In this document: positions 1-7,576 of the stretch, piece after piece
Layout: the number at the start of each line of letters is the position of its first letter
Position numbering within the stretch: the first letter of the stretch is position 1
Assembly (NCBI GenBank): GCA_050261675.1
Contig: JBLNDO010000031.1
Location: forward strand, 1 to 30,376
DNA from: DASUBN01 sp050261675
GTDB taxonomy: Bacteria; Pseudomonadota; Gammaproteobacteria; Natronospirales; REEB76
DNA length: 30,376 bases
Reading direction: 5' to 3'
Program-made: the position numbers and the translations under genes
The notes under the pieces: generated by a model
Databases searched by the model: none
Told to the model about the DNA's origin: nothing
What the model saw: the letters and a program-made list of their open reading frames with translations, nothing else

Positions 1-416
1 AGGAATGGACCGAGCGTTTCGGCCGCGAGCGGGCCGGCGCCGGTGGCGAGCCTTTCGGCGCCGAGTTCGAGGTGGAAAATTACCTCGAGTCCCGCGCCCA
101 GGCCTTCGTCGGCGCCTTCGACGCCAATTCCTATCTTTACCTTTCACGCGCTATGGATCTGTTCGATGTGGCGGAACACGGCGGCAGCGTCGACAAGGCG
201 CTCAAGCGTTTGAAGCTCAAGCAGGCGCTGGTGGTGGGCGTCGAGACAGACATCCTGTTTCCTCTCCACCAGCAGCACGCCCTGGCCGACGCGCTCACCC
301 GCGCGGGCGTGGCTACGGCCTACATGCCGCTGCCCTCGAAGCAGGGCCACGATTCCTTCCTGGTGGACATGGAACATTTCCGTCCCGCCGTGGGCGAATT
401 CCTGGCGCAGCTGTAA
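1..416 (+). CDS. metX: Homoserine O-acyltransferase (MetX family), 3' part only
   Basis: The reading frame is open from the window edge (codons in phase from base 3) to a TAA at 414-416, so the 5' part is missing. The residues resemble the C-terminal third of the alpha/beta-hydrolase MetX family, which acylates L-homoserine with acetyl-CoA or succinyl-CoA as the first committed step of methionine synthesis in the cytoplasm. The VGVETDILFP segment carries the expected catalytic Asp (codon 249-251), and QGHDSFLVD carries the catalytic His (codon 348-350). The residues that separate acetyl- from succinyltransferases lie in the missing part, so the acyl donor cannot be told. A cysteine dioxygenase gene follows after 18 bp and is probably co-transcribed. 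metW, the usual partner in pseudomonads, is not downstream here. Confidence 0.88.
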   Translation, partial: EWTERFGRERAGAGGEPFGAEFEVENYLESRAQAFVGAFDANSYLYLSRAMDLFDVAEHGGSVDKALKRLKLKQALVVGVETDILFPLHQQHALADALTRAGVATAYMPLPSKQGHDSFLVDMEHFRPAVGEFLAQL

Positions 417-434
417 TCGGTCCGCGGTGTCCGG

Positions 435-1007
435 ATGCAGAGCGTCGATTTCCAGGGTGCGAAGCGGCTGATCCCACAGCTGGACGAGGCGGTGCGTCGC
501 GCCGATCCGCGCGAGACCACCCATGCGATCAAAGACCTGCTTTGTGCACTGTTTCGGGCCCAGGACGTGATGCTTCCAGAGAGCGTCTGCCAGCCCTGCG
601 CGCAGAACTATGCGCGCCGCCTCCTGTACCGCAGCGAAGACCTGGGCTACACGGTGGTCGCGATGACCTGGGCTCCGGGGCAGGGCACGCTCATCCACGA
701 CCATGCCGGCATGTGGTGCGTGGAGGGCGTGTGGCAGGGGCAGATCGAGGTGCAGCAATACGAAGTGGCGGAGCGGGAAGGAGAACGCTTCCGCTTCGAA
801 CATTGCGGCACCCTGCAGGCGGGCACCGGCTCCGCCGGCTGCCTGATCCCGCCCCATGAATACCACCTGATCCGCAATCCCTTGAGCGACCAGAGCGCGG
901 TGTCGCTGCACGTCTACGGCGGCGAAATGGACAACTGCCACGTGTTCGAGCCGCTGGGCGCCGACTGGTACCGGCGTAGCAGGAAACCCCTCAGCTACAA
1001 CGTCTGA
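435..1007 (+). CDS. cdo: Cysteine dioxygenase, type I (cupin)
   Basis: A 190-residue protein of the thiol dioxygenase cupin family, which oxidises L-cysteine to cysteine sulfinate with O2 and mononuclear iron. The iron ligands are readable as HDH (H88, H90) and H144 in the HLIRN segment. SLHVY (157-161) supplies the second-shell His159 and Tyr161. The Y59-A-R61 pair corresponds to the substrate-carboxylate-binding Tyr/Arg of true cysteine dioxygenases, rather than the Gln of mercaptopropionate dioxygenases. Cys95 falls where mammalian enzymes have the Cys of the Cys-Tyr cross-link. The ATG has only a weak ribosome binding site, consistent with read-through from metX 18 bp upstream. The gene ends 8 bp from a convergent peptidase gene. 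Substrate preference is inferred from motifs only. Confidence 0.9.
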   Translation: MQSVDFQGAKRLIPQLDEAVRRADPRETTHAIKDLLCALFRAQDVMLPESVCQPCAQNYARRLLYRSEDLGYTVVAMTWAPGQGTLIHDHAGMWCVEGVWQGQIEVQQYEVAEREGERFRFEHCGTLQAGTGSAGCLIPPHEYHLIRNPLSDQSAVSLHVYGGEMDNCHVFEPLGADWYRRSRKPLSYNV

Positions 1008-1017
1008 TCGGGTTTTT
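984..1017. terminator. Candidate intrinsic terminator at the cdo end
   Basis: AAACCC (984-989) pairs with GGGTTT (1010-1015), and inside it TCAG (991-994) pairs with CTGA (1004-1007). A run of five T (1013-1017) follows. The hairpin covers the cdo stop codon, and the T run reaches into the stop codon of the convergent peptidase gene, so both strands may use it. Confidence 0.45.
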
Positions 1018-1942
1018 ACCTGGGTCGATGAGTGGCGGCCGCGGGCGCCTGTACGGGTGCCGTCAGGGATATGGCGGGACTCGGTGCGATCGCGGTTGAA
1101 GCGGGTACCGCAGGCGCGTTGTCACCCAGAAATACGTGCGGATCCACGGCTGCGCCGTTCAGGCGCACCGTCCAATGCAGATTCGGGCCAGTGGTACGAC
1201 CCGTCTTGCCGATGCGCCCCACGTATTGTCCCTGTTTCACCTTCTGCCCCGGCCGCACGGTGATGATGCTCATATGGCAGAAGATGCTGTAGAGCCCCTG
1301 GCCCATGTCGAGGGTCAGGGTCTTGCCGCAGAGGAAGAAGTTGCTCACGTCCGCCACCACCGCGTCGGCCGGCGCATGCAGGGGCGTACCTTGAGGCGCC
1401 CCGATGTCGATGCCGCTGTGGGGGTCGCGGGCCTCGCCGTTCAGCACCCGGCGCACGCCGAAATGGCTGGTTTCGGGGCCTTGGGCGGGCCAGATGAAGC
1501 CGAGGGCCGGGTAGCGTGTCTTGCGCCAGCCTTCGAGCACGCGGTTGAGATGCTTCTGCTCCCGCTCGATGCGTCTCAGGCTCGCGGGCGTGTAGTCCAC
1601 CATTTCCTTGTCGGCGATGGTGAGCGATTGAGTGGCATATTCCTTCGGCAACACCTGGAATTTCACCGGCAATGAAACGGCGCCAGGGGCCTTGACCTCG
1701 AGGCTCGCTTCTCCAGGTGCCATGTCGAAGGGCAGGCCCGCAAGCGCGTACCACTGTCCCTCGTGGGACACCACCATGATGCGCCGGCCGCCCATTTCCA
1801 CCTTGGGCGTGCTGTTCCCCTGCACGGGAAGTGGTATCACCGCCACGCCGCCCGGTACCGGTTCGCTTTTGGGGAAGGGCTGCACCGCTCCCGCCAGACC
1901 GAGTGCGGGCAGGAGGAGCAGGACGAAGGCGAGCGTTCTCAT
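1016..1942 (-). CDS. Exported M23 family metallopeptidase
   Basis: A 308-residue protein with an N-terminal signal peptide (about residues 1-19, hydrophobic LAFVLLLLPALGLAGA), so the enzyme acts in the periplasm on peptidoglycan cross-bridges or as a LytM-type regulator. The C-terminal LytM/M23 domain (about 155-272) has intact zinc ligands: H175 and D179 in HSGIDIG, and H256 in NLHW, with H223 as the catalytic-site His. A catalytically active enzyme is therefore expected. The region before it (about 30-150) is a beta-rich domain plus a charged helical stretch, and the C-terminus is Ala/Pro-rich. Its ATG overlaps the xseA stop codon by 4 bp (1939-1942), so translation is coupled to xseA. I recall an M23 peptidase near xseA in Pseudomonas as well. 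The target bond is unknown. Confidence 0.92.
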   Translation of the reverse strand: MRTLAFVLLLLPALGLAGAVQPFPKSEPVPGGVAVIPLPVQGNSTPKVEMGGRRIMVVSHEGQWYALAGLPFDMAPGEASLEVKAPGAVSLPVKFQVLPKEYATQSLTIADKEMVDYTPASLRRIEREQKHLNRVLEGWRKTRYPALGFIWPAQGPETSHFGVRRVLNGEARDPHSGIDIGAPQGTPLHAPADAVVADVSNFFLCGKTLTLDMGQGLYSIFCHMSIITVRPGQKVKQGQYVGRIGKTGRTTGPNLHWTVRLNGAAVDPHVFLGDNAPAVPASTAIAPSPAISLTAPVQAPAAATHRPR

Positions 1943-3318
1943 GCTTTGCCCTTTCGCAAAACGTCCTTCACCTCGGCGAGCAAGCGCCCGTCCGCCAGTT
2001 CCGCATGGACCGCCTGACCCGGGCGGGCCGCCGAGACATGATTGATGACCGTACCGCTCGCCGCATCGGTGAGGATGGCGTAGCCCCGCTGCAGGGTCGC
2101 CAAGGGGCTCACCGCATCCAGGGTGCGCACGGCGAGGGCGAGGCGCTTACCCACCTGTAGCAAGCGCGCCCGCACGGCGCCGTCGAGCTGGGCTTTGAGG
2201 GTCGTGAGCCGGTCGGCACCGCGATGAAGCCGTTGCACAGGGCTGTGTTCGCGCAAAGCGGCGGTAAGCGCCTGCAGGCGGATACGCTCATGGCGAAGTT
2301 GCACTTTCACGGCGCGCCCGAGGCGCAGCTGCAATTCGTCCAGCCTTTGGCTGCGATCCCGCAGCACCCGCCCCGGATGGAGTTGCTCCAAGCGCTCAGC
2401 ACACCAAGCGACCCGCTCACGCAAGGATTCCAAGAACCGTTGCTCGGCTTGGACGAGGCGGGCGGTTTGTTGCCCCAGCCCGCGCAGCCAATCGGCGACG
2501 TCTGGCGTCGTGAGTTCCGCTGCGCCCGTCGGCGTAGGCGCCCGCAGGTCGGCGGCGAAATCAGCGATGGTGAAATCGATCTCATGGCCCACGCCGGCCA
2601 CCACCGGGATGTGCGAGGCGCGGATGGCCCGGGCCACGGCCTCCTCGTTGAAGGCCCACAGGTCCTCCAGGGAACCGCCGCCCCGGGCGAGGATCAGCAC
2701 GTCGCATTCGGCGCGTGTGGAAGCGGTGGCGAGCATGGCCGCGATCTTGGCACCCGCTCCTTCTCCCTGAACCGGCACGGGATAGACGATCACCCGTGCC
2801 AGGGGGTAACGGCGGCCGATGACGCTCAGGATGTCGCGCAGGGCGGCGCCGGACGGAGAGGTGATGACGCCGATGCAGCGGGGTACGGCGGGCAGAGGGC
2901 GTTTCAAGGCGGCGTCGAACAAGCCTTCTGCGGCGAGCTTCTTCTTGAGCTCCTCGAAGGCGCGCTGCAGCTGCCCATGGCCCGCCTCTTCCATGTGTTC
3001 GGCGATGAGCTGGTAGTCGCCCCGGGGCTCGTAGAGGCTCACGCGTCCGCGCACCAACACCTTCATGCCGTCCGCGGGCTTGAAGCGCAGCAACAGGCCG
3101 CGGTTCCGGAACAGGGCGCAACGCACCTGTGCCTGGGAATCCTTCAGGGAAAAATACAGGTGACCGGAAGCGGGGCGGGCAAGGTTGGAGATCTCCCCTT
3201 CCACCCAGAGGAGCGGGAAGCCGCCATCCAGGAGACCCCGCACCGCGCGGTTCAGGTCCGAGACTGTATAGACCCGGCGGTCAGGCGGCGTCGCGGCGGA
3301 TTCGGGGGTGCTGGCCAC
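1939..3318 (-). CDS. xseA: Exodeoxyribonuclease VII large subunit
   Basis: A 459-residue protein, close to the family's usual length of about 450. With XseB (not in this window) it forms exonuclease VII, which degrades single-stranded DNA to short oligonucleotides and takes part in DNA repair. An N-terminal OB-fold domain (about 16-110) contains SGHLYFSLKD (51-60). The nuclease domain shows the family motifs ITSPSGAA (152-159) and ARGGGSLEDLW (211-221), and a coiled-coil-rich region follows. I place the start at GTG 3318: the frame stays open upstream, but the homologous part (YTVSDLNRAVRG) begins soon after this codon and the upstream part runs into guaB antisense. No clear ribosome binding site is seen. 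It is divergent from guaB, and its stop overlaps the M23 gene by 4 bp. Confidence 0.93.
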   Translation of the reverse strand: MASTPESAATPPDRRVYTVSDLNRAVRGLLDGGFPLLWVEGEISNLARPASGHLYFSLKDSQAQVRCALFRNRGLLLRFKPADGMKVLVRGRVSLYEPRGDYQLIAEHMEEAGHGQLQRAFEELKKKLAAEGLFDAALKRPLPAVPRCIGVITSPSGAALRDILSVIGRRYPLARVIVYPVPVQGEGAGAKIAAMLATASTRAECDVLILARGGGSLEDLWAFNEEAVARAIRASHIPVVAGVGHEIDFTIADFAADLRAPTPTGAAELTTPDVADWLRGLGQQTARLVQAEQRFLESLRERVAWCAERLEQLHPGRVLRDRSQRLDELQLRLGRAVKVQLRHERIRLQALTAALREHSPVQRLHRGADRLTTLKAQLDGAVRARLLQVGKRLALAVRTLDAVSPLATLQRGYAILTDAASGTVINHVSAARPGQAVHAELADGRLLAEVKDVLRKGKA

Positions 3319-3355
3319 GGCCCATGATAGCGGGCGAGCGGCGCAGCCGCGAGCA

Positions 3356-3375
3356 CCTGTACAAGCAGGTACAGG
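3356..3375. promoter_or_regulatory. Interleaved inverted repeats between xseA and guaB
   Basis: A perfect 7-bp inverted repeat CCTGTAC-N6-GTACAGG spans 3356-3375. A second one, ACCTG-N6-CAGGT, is interleaved at 3355-3370. It lies in the 168-bp divergent region, about 38 bp upstream of xseA and about 50 bp upstream of the guaB -35 box. It could be an operator or a small hairpin; the regulator is unknown. Confidence 0.35.
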
Positions 3376-3423
3376 CCGGACTCCGCGCGCAGCCGGGGCA
3401 AGCGGAAGCGAAGACCGCGGATT

Positions 3424-3452
3424 TTGTCTCAAACGGGGGAAAAGTTTATAAT
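3424..3452 (+). promoter_or_regulatory. Sigma70-type promoter of guaB
   Basis: TTGTCT at 3424-3429 (-35) and a perfect TATAAT at 3447-3452 (-10), separated by the ideal 17 bp. Transcription would start near 3459, giving a leader of about 28 nt before the guaB ATG. This is the best consensus promoter I see in the window and probably drives guaB, guaA and tadA. Confidence 0.8.
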
Positions 3453-3486
3453 TCCAAGATTTACCCACCGCTTTGCGGGAGCACGC

Positions 3487-4953
3487 ATGCGCATCGTCCA
3501 GGAAGCCCTCACCTTCGACGACGTCCTCCTCGTCCCGGCGTACTCGGACGTCCTGCCCCGCGACGTTAACCTCACCACCCGTCTCACGCGCGACATCACG
3601 CTCAACATCCCGCTGGTTTCGGCCGCCATGGACACCGTGACCGAGGCGCGCCTCGCCATCGCACTCGCCCAGGAAGGCGGCATCGGCATCATCCACAAGA
3701 ACATGGCCGCCGAGGAGCAGGCACGCCAGGTGCGCGCTGTGAAGAAATTCGAGAGCGGCGTCATCAAGGATCCGTTCACGGTGACGCCCAGCACCACCAT
3801 CGGCGAGGTGATGAAGCTCACCCGCGCCCACGAGATCTCCGGCGTGCCGGTGGTGGACGGCCAGCAACTGGTGGGCATCGTCACGAGCCGCGACCTGCGC
3901 TTCGAGAACCGCTACGGCGAGCCTGTCTCCAAAGTCATGACCGGCAAGGACCGGCTGGTGACGGTGAAGGAGGGCACGGACAAGGAGGAAGTGCTCGCCA
4001 AGCTGCAGCAGAACCGCATCGAGAAGGTGCTGGTGGTGGACAACAAGTTCCAGCTGCGCGGCATGATCACCGTGAAGGACATCCAGAAGGCCAAGGATTA
4101 TCCCTTGGCCTGCAAGGATGAGCACGGCCGGCTGCGCGTCGGCGCCGCCGTGGGCACCGGCGCCGAAACCGAGGAGCGCGTCGCCGCGCTGGTGGAGGCA
4201 GGTGTGGATGTGATCGTGGTGGACACTTCCCACGGCCATAGCAAGGGCGTGCTGGATCGGGTGCGCGGCATCAAGAAGAAGTACAAGGACCTGCAGGTCG
4301 TTGGCGGCAACATCGTCACCGCTGAGGCGGCCAAGGCGCTGGTGGACGCCGGCGCCGATGGCGTGAAGGTGGGCATCGGCCCCGGTTCCATCTGCACCAC
4401 CCGCATCGTGGCGGGCGTGGGCGTGCCGCAGATCTCCGCCGTCTCCACCGTGGCCGAGGCGCTTGCCAAGACCGGCGTGCCGCTCATCGCCGACGGCGGC
4501 ATCCGCTATTCCGGCGATCTCGCCAAGGCCATCGCCGCCGGCGCCTATTCGGTGATGATCGGCGGCCTCCTAGCCGGCACCGAAGAAGCCCCGGGTGAGG
4601 TGGAGTTGTACCAGGGCCGCTCCTACAAGTCCTATCGCGGTATGGGCTCGCTCGGCGCCATGGCGCAGAAGCAAGGTTCCGCGGACCGTTACTTCCAGGA
4701 CCCGACCGAAGAAGTGGAGAAGCTGGTGCCGGAAGGCATTGAGGGCCGCGTGCCCTACAAGGGCTCGCTCGTCGCCATCGTGCATCAATTGATGGGTGGC
4801 CTGCGTTCCAGCATGGGCTATACCGGTTCCGGGGACATCGAGGCCATGCGCACCCGGCCGCAGTTCGTGCGCATTACCGGTGCCGGCATGCGGGAGAGCC
4901 ACGTGCACGACGTGACCATCACCAAGGAAGCGCCCAACTACCGCAGCGAATGA
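3487..4953 (+). CDS. guaB: Inosine-5'-monophosphate dehydrogenase
   Basis: A 488-residue protein of normal length for IMP dehydrogenase, which oxidises IMP to XMP with NAD+ and commits purine synthesis to guanine nucleotides in the cytoplasm. The TIM-barrel domain is split by a CBS pair (about 93-145 and 150-203), which in this family binds regulatory nucleotides. The active-site loop GPGSICTTR holds the catalytic Cys303, and the IMP-binding region with IADGGIRYSGD follows. The start is the ATG at 3487, preceded by GGGAG (3477-3481). This yields the standard N-terminus RIVQEALTFDDVLL, and the promoter lies just upstream. guaA follows after 52 bp that contain a hairpin. Nothing is missing in the protein. 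Confidence 0.98.
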   Translation: MRIVQEALTFDDVLLVPAYSDVLPRDVNLTTRLTRDITLNIPLVSAAMDTVTEARLAIALAQEGGIGIIHKNMAAEEQARQVRAVKKFESGVIKDPFTVTPSTTIGEVMKLTRAHEISGVPVVDGQQLVGIVTSRDLRFENRYGEPVSKVMTGKDRLVTVKEGTDKEEVLAKLQQNRIEKVLVVDNKFQLRGMITVKDIQKAKDYPLACKDEHGRLRVGAAVGTGAETEERVAALVEAGVDVIVVDTSHGHSKGVLDRVRGIKKKYKDLQVVGGNIVTAEAAKALVDAGADGVKVGIGPGSICTTRIVAGVGVPQISAVSTVAEALAKTGVPLIADGGIRYSGDLAKAIAAGAYSVMIGGLLAGTEEAPGEVELYQGRSYKSYRGMGSLGAMAQKQGSADRYFQDPTEEVEKLVPEGIEGRVPYKGSLVAIVHQLMGGLRSSMGYTGSGDIEAMRTRPQFVRITGAGMRESHVHDVTITKEAPNYRSE

Positions 4954-4959
4954 ACACAA

Positions 4960-4980
4960 GAAGGCCGCTCCGCGGCCTTC
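4960..4980 (+). other. Intercistronic hairpin between guaB and guaA
   Basis: A perfect 9-bp stem, GAAGGCCGC (4960-4968) with GCGGCCTTC (4972-4980), closed by a 3-nt loop. No T run follows, so it is more likely an mRNA-stabilising hairpin or weak attenuator that adjusts guaA relative to guaB than a full terminator. Confidence 0.5.
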
Positions 4981-5005
4981 GAATTATTGGGAGATCGATA
5001 AACCG

Positions 5006-6580
5006 ATGAGCCAGCCCGACATCCATGCCGAGCGCATCCTGATACTGGACTTCGGTTCCCAGTGGACCCAATTGATCGCACGCCGGGTGCGGGAGATCGG
5101 CGTGTATTCGGAAATCCACGCACCGGACCTGGACGCGGCGGCGCTGAAGAAACTCAACCCCAAGGGCGTGATTCTCTCAGGCGGCCCGGAATCCGTGGTG
5201 GGCGATGCCACGCCCAAGACCTCCAAGGCGGTGTTCGAACTCGGCGTGCCGGTGCTCGGCATCTGCTATGGCATGCAGGACATGGCTGCCCAGCTCGGCG
5301 GCAAGGTATTACCCGGCACGCACCGCGAGTTCGGCGTGGAACGCATGAGCATCACCGCAGCTTCGAAGCTCCTGGACGGCATCCAGGACGGCGTGGAGGG
5401 CGGCAGGCCCAGCCTCGAAGTCATGATGAATCACGGGGACTCCGTCACGGAGCTGCCGCCGGGCTTCCGGCGCACCGGTGTCTCCCAGGATGCCTCCTGC
5501 GCTGCCATGGCGGACGAGGCGCGGCGGTTCTACGGCGTGCAATTCCACCCGGAAGTGACCCAGACCCTGAAGGGCGGCGCCGTCCTTTCGCGATTCGTGC
5601 TGGAGATCTGCGGTTGCAAGCCCCTGTGGGATTCGAGCCGCATCATCGAAGACCGGATGGCCGCGGTGCGCGCCCAAGTGGAGAAGGGGCATGTGCTGCT
5701 CGGTCTTTCGGGCGGCGTGGATTCTTCGGTGGTGGCAGCGCTCTTGCACCGCGCCATCGGCAACCAGCTCACCTGCGTGTTCGTCGATACGGGGCTCCTG
5801 CGCCTGCACGAAGGCGACCAGGTGATGGATACATTCGCGAAACACATGGGGATCAAGGTCATCCGCGTGGACGCGGAGAGCCGTTTCCTGGCAGCGCTCG
5901 CGGGCGTCACCGACCCGGAGATGAAGCGTAAGACCATCGGCAAGCTGTTCGTGGAGATCTTCGAGGAAGAAGCCGCCAAGATTCCCTACGCCCGCTGGCT
6001 CGCCCAGGGCACCATCTACCCGGACGTCATAGAATCCGCCGCGGCGAGCGGCAAGGCCCATGTCATCAAGTCCCACCACAACGTGGGCGGCTTGCCGGCG
6101 GAGATGCGCTTGAAGCTCGTGGAGCCCCTGCGGGAGCTCTTCAAGGACGAGGTGCGCAAGATCGGCGTCGAACTGGGCCTGCCCCACGACATGGTCTACC
6201 GCCATCCCTTCCCGGGACCGGGCCTGGGCGTACGCATCCTGGGGGAGGTTCGCAAGGAATACGCGGACCTGCTGCGGCTGGCGGACCACATCTATATAGA
6301 GGAGCTGCGCAAAGCGGGGCTCTATGACAAGGTGAGCCAGGCTTTCGCGGTGTTCCTGCCGGTCCGCTCCGTGGGCGTGCAGGGGGACGGGCGCCGCTAT
6401 GAATACGTGGTGGCCCTGAGGGCGGTGGAGACCGTGGACTTCATGTCCGCCCGCTGGGCGCACCTGCCCTATGAGTTCTTGGACAAGGTCTCGCGCCGCA
6501 TCATCAACGAGATCCAGGGCATCTCCCGCGTGGTCTATGACATCAGCGGCAAGCCGCCCGCAACAATAGAATGGGAATGA
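5006..6580 (+). CDS. guaA: GMP synthase (glutamine-hydrolysing)
   Basis: A 524-residue two-domain enzyme that amidates XMP to GMP using ATP and the ammonia of glutamine. The N-terminal class I glutamine amidotransferase domain (about 8-205) has nucleophile Cys87 in GICYGMQ and the His181/Glu183 pair in FHPEV. The ATP pyrophosphatase domain carries the PP-loop LSGGVDSS (234-241). The C-terminal dimerisation domain ends in the family-typical PPATIEWE. Length and motifs are normal. The start at ATG 5006 follows GGGAG (4989-4993). It is co-transcribed with guaB, completing the IMP to GMP branch, and its stop overlaps the tadA start. Confidence 0.98.
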   Translation: MSQPDIHAERILILDFGSQWTQLIARRVREIGVYSEIHAPDLDAAALKKLNPKGVILSGGPESVVGDATPKTSKAVFELGVPVLGICYGMQDMAAQLGGKVLPGTHREFGVERMSITAASKLLDGIQDGVEGGRPSLEVMMNHGDSVTELPPGFRRTGVSQDASCAAMADEARRFYGVQFHPEVTQTLKGGAVLSRFVLEICGCKPLWDSSRIIEDRMAAVRAQVEKGHVLLGLSGGVDSSVVAALLHRAIGNQLTCVFVDTGLLRLHEGDQVMDTFAKHMGIKVIRVDAESRFLAALAGVTDPEMKRKTIGKLFVEIFEEEAAKIPYARWLAQGTIYPDVIESAAASGKAHVIKSHHNVGGLPAEMRLKLVEPLRELFKDEVRKIGVELGLPHDMVYRHPFPGPGLGVRILGEVRKEYADLLRLADHIYIEELRKAGLYDKVSQAFAVFLPVRSVGVQGDGRRYEYVVALRAVETVDFMSARWAHLPYEFLDKVSRRIINEIQGISRVVYDISGKPPATIEWE

Positions 6581-7029
6581 ATCCCGACGACGAAAAATTC
6601 ATGCGCGAAGCCTTGGTGCTGGCGCGCGTGGCCGAGGGTGCCGGGGAAGTGCCGGTGGGGGCGGTGCTGGTCAAGGACGGCGCCATCGTGGGTTCGGGTT
6701 GGAACCAGCCCATCGGCGCCCACGATCCCACTGCCCATGCGGAGGTCATGGCGCTGCGGGCGGCGGCCAAGCTCGCAGGCAATTACCGACTCACCGGTAC
6801 CACCCTGTATGTCACCCTGGAACCCTGCGCCATGTGCACGGGCGCCCTGGTGCACGCCCGGGTGGCGCGGCTTGTGTACGGCGCTCCGGACCCCAAGACC
6901 GGGGCCGTGGAATCGGTGTTCAACCTGGCGCAAAACGAGAAGCTCAACCACCGCCTGGATGTGACCGGCGGCGTGCTGGCGGAAGATTGCGGCGGGATAT
7001 TGAAGGACTTTTTCAGTCGTCGCCGTTGA
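6577..7029 (+). CDS. tadA: tRNA-specific adenosine deaminase
   Basis: A 150-residue zinc deaminase that converts adenosine 34 to inosine in the anticodon of tRNA-Arg(ACG). The zinc site is complete: H54-A-E56 (Glu as proton shuttle) and P83-C84-A-M-C87. I chose ATG 6577 because it overlaps the guaA stop in the ATGA arrangement that recurs in this window; an in-frame ATG at 6571 would add two residues and is equally compatible with the sequence. It is third in the guaB-guaA-tadA operon, a grouping I know from several gammaproteobacteria. The tRNA-Ser gene follows 49 bp later. Confidence 0.95.
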   Translation: MNPDDEKFMREALVLARVAEGAGEVPVGAVLVKDGAIVGSGWNQPIGAHDPTAHAEVMALRAAAKLAGNYRLTGTTLYVTLEPCAMCTGALVHARVARLVYGAPDPKTGAVESVFNLAQNEKLNHRLDVTGGVLAEDCGGILKDFFSRRR

Positions 7030-7078
7030 GGCAGGACTATGGCCGGTTGGAGCCATGGGTTAAAATATTCAAATCCCC

Positions 7079-7170
7079 GGAGAGGTACCGAAGCGGTCAC
7101 AACGGCACCGACTCGAAATCGGTTGGGGGCATTGCGCTCCACGTGGGTTCGAATCCCACCCTCTCCGCCA
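7079..7170 (+). tRNA. tRNA-Ser (anticodon CGA)
   Basis: The acceptor stem GGAGAGG (7079-7085) pairs with CCTCTCC (7160-7166), followed by discriminator G and an encoded CCA (7168-7170). The anticodon stem ACCGA (7107-7111) pairs with TCGGT (7119-7123) around the loop CTCGAAA, placing anticodon CGA at 7114-7116, which reads UCG codons. The long variable arm (about 7124-7143) and the GGTTCGAATCC T-arm are typical of class II tRNA-Ser. Confidence 0.97.
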
Positions 7171-7176
7171 ATCGTC

Positions 7177-7204
7177 AAATGGCCCCTCAACAGGGGCCAT
7201 TTTT
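7177..7204 (+). terminator. Intrinsic terminator after tRNA-Ser
   Basis: AAATGGCCCCT (7177-7187) pairs with AGGGGCCATTT (7192-7202) around the 4-nt loop CAAC and runs into five T (7200-7204). It begins 7 nt after the CCA end, and should end the tRNA (and guaBA-tadA) transcript. Confidence 0.9.
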
Positions 7205-7243
7205 GCATTAGACTTTAAGTCAACGAGTGCACTCGACGAAGCC

Positions 7244-7573
7244 ATGCCCCCACGCCATATCTACAAAGTCATCTTCATGAACCAGGGCAAACTCTACGAG
7301 GTCTATGCCCGCAAGGTGACCCAGGAGGGCTTCTGGGGCTTCATCGAAATCGAACAGCTGGTATTCGGCGAGCGCAGCGGTCTCGTGGTGGATCCAGGCG
7401 AAGAGAAGCTCAAGACCGAATTCGAAGGCGTGAAGAAGAGCTACATTCCCATGCACGCGGTGGTGCGCATCGACGAGGTGGCGCGGGAAGGCACCGCCAA
7501 GATCGTTGCGGTGGAAGGCGGCGGCAACGTCACGCCCTTCCCGGTTCCCCTCTACACTCCGGGCAAGAAATAA
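7244..7573 (+). CDS. DUF1820 family protein
   Basis: A 109-residue soluble protein. The sequence (HIYKVIFMNQGKLYEVYARK at the start, FWGFIEIEQLVFGE in the middle) matches my memory of the small conserved family DUF1820 of gammaproteobacteria, which has no assigned function. No signal peptide, membrane segment or catalytic motif is visible. It is beta-rich, with a central aromatic cluster. Its stop lies 3 bp before the GTG of the MBL-fold hydrolase, so the two are almost certainly co-transcribed. No clear promoter is visible in the 39 bp between the upstream terminator and the ATG. Confidence 0.8.
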   Translation: MPPRHIYKVIFMNQGKLYEVYARKVTQEGFWGFIEIEQLVFGERSGLVVDPGEEKLKTEFEGVKKSYIPMHAVVRIDEVAREGTAKIVAVEGGGNVTPFPVPLYTPGKK

Positions 7574-7576
7574 GGC

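Noticed and set aside
3356..3375. LexA (SOS) box between xseA and guaB
   Set aside because: CTGT and ACAG are present but 10 bp apart, whereas the LexA box I know needs 8 bp.
3319..4239. N-terminal extension of xseA to 766 residues
   Set aside because: The added part is antisense to guaB and its promoter; the XseA-like sequence starts just after GTG 3318, and 459 residues is the family length.
7079..7210. tRNA-Ser as an integration site for a mobile element
   Set aside because: No integrase, no direct repeat of the tRNA end and no change of gene style; housekeeping genes and a terminator follow directly.
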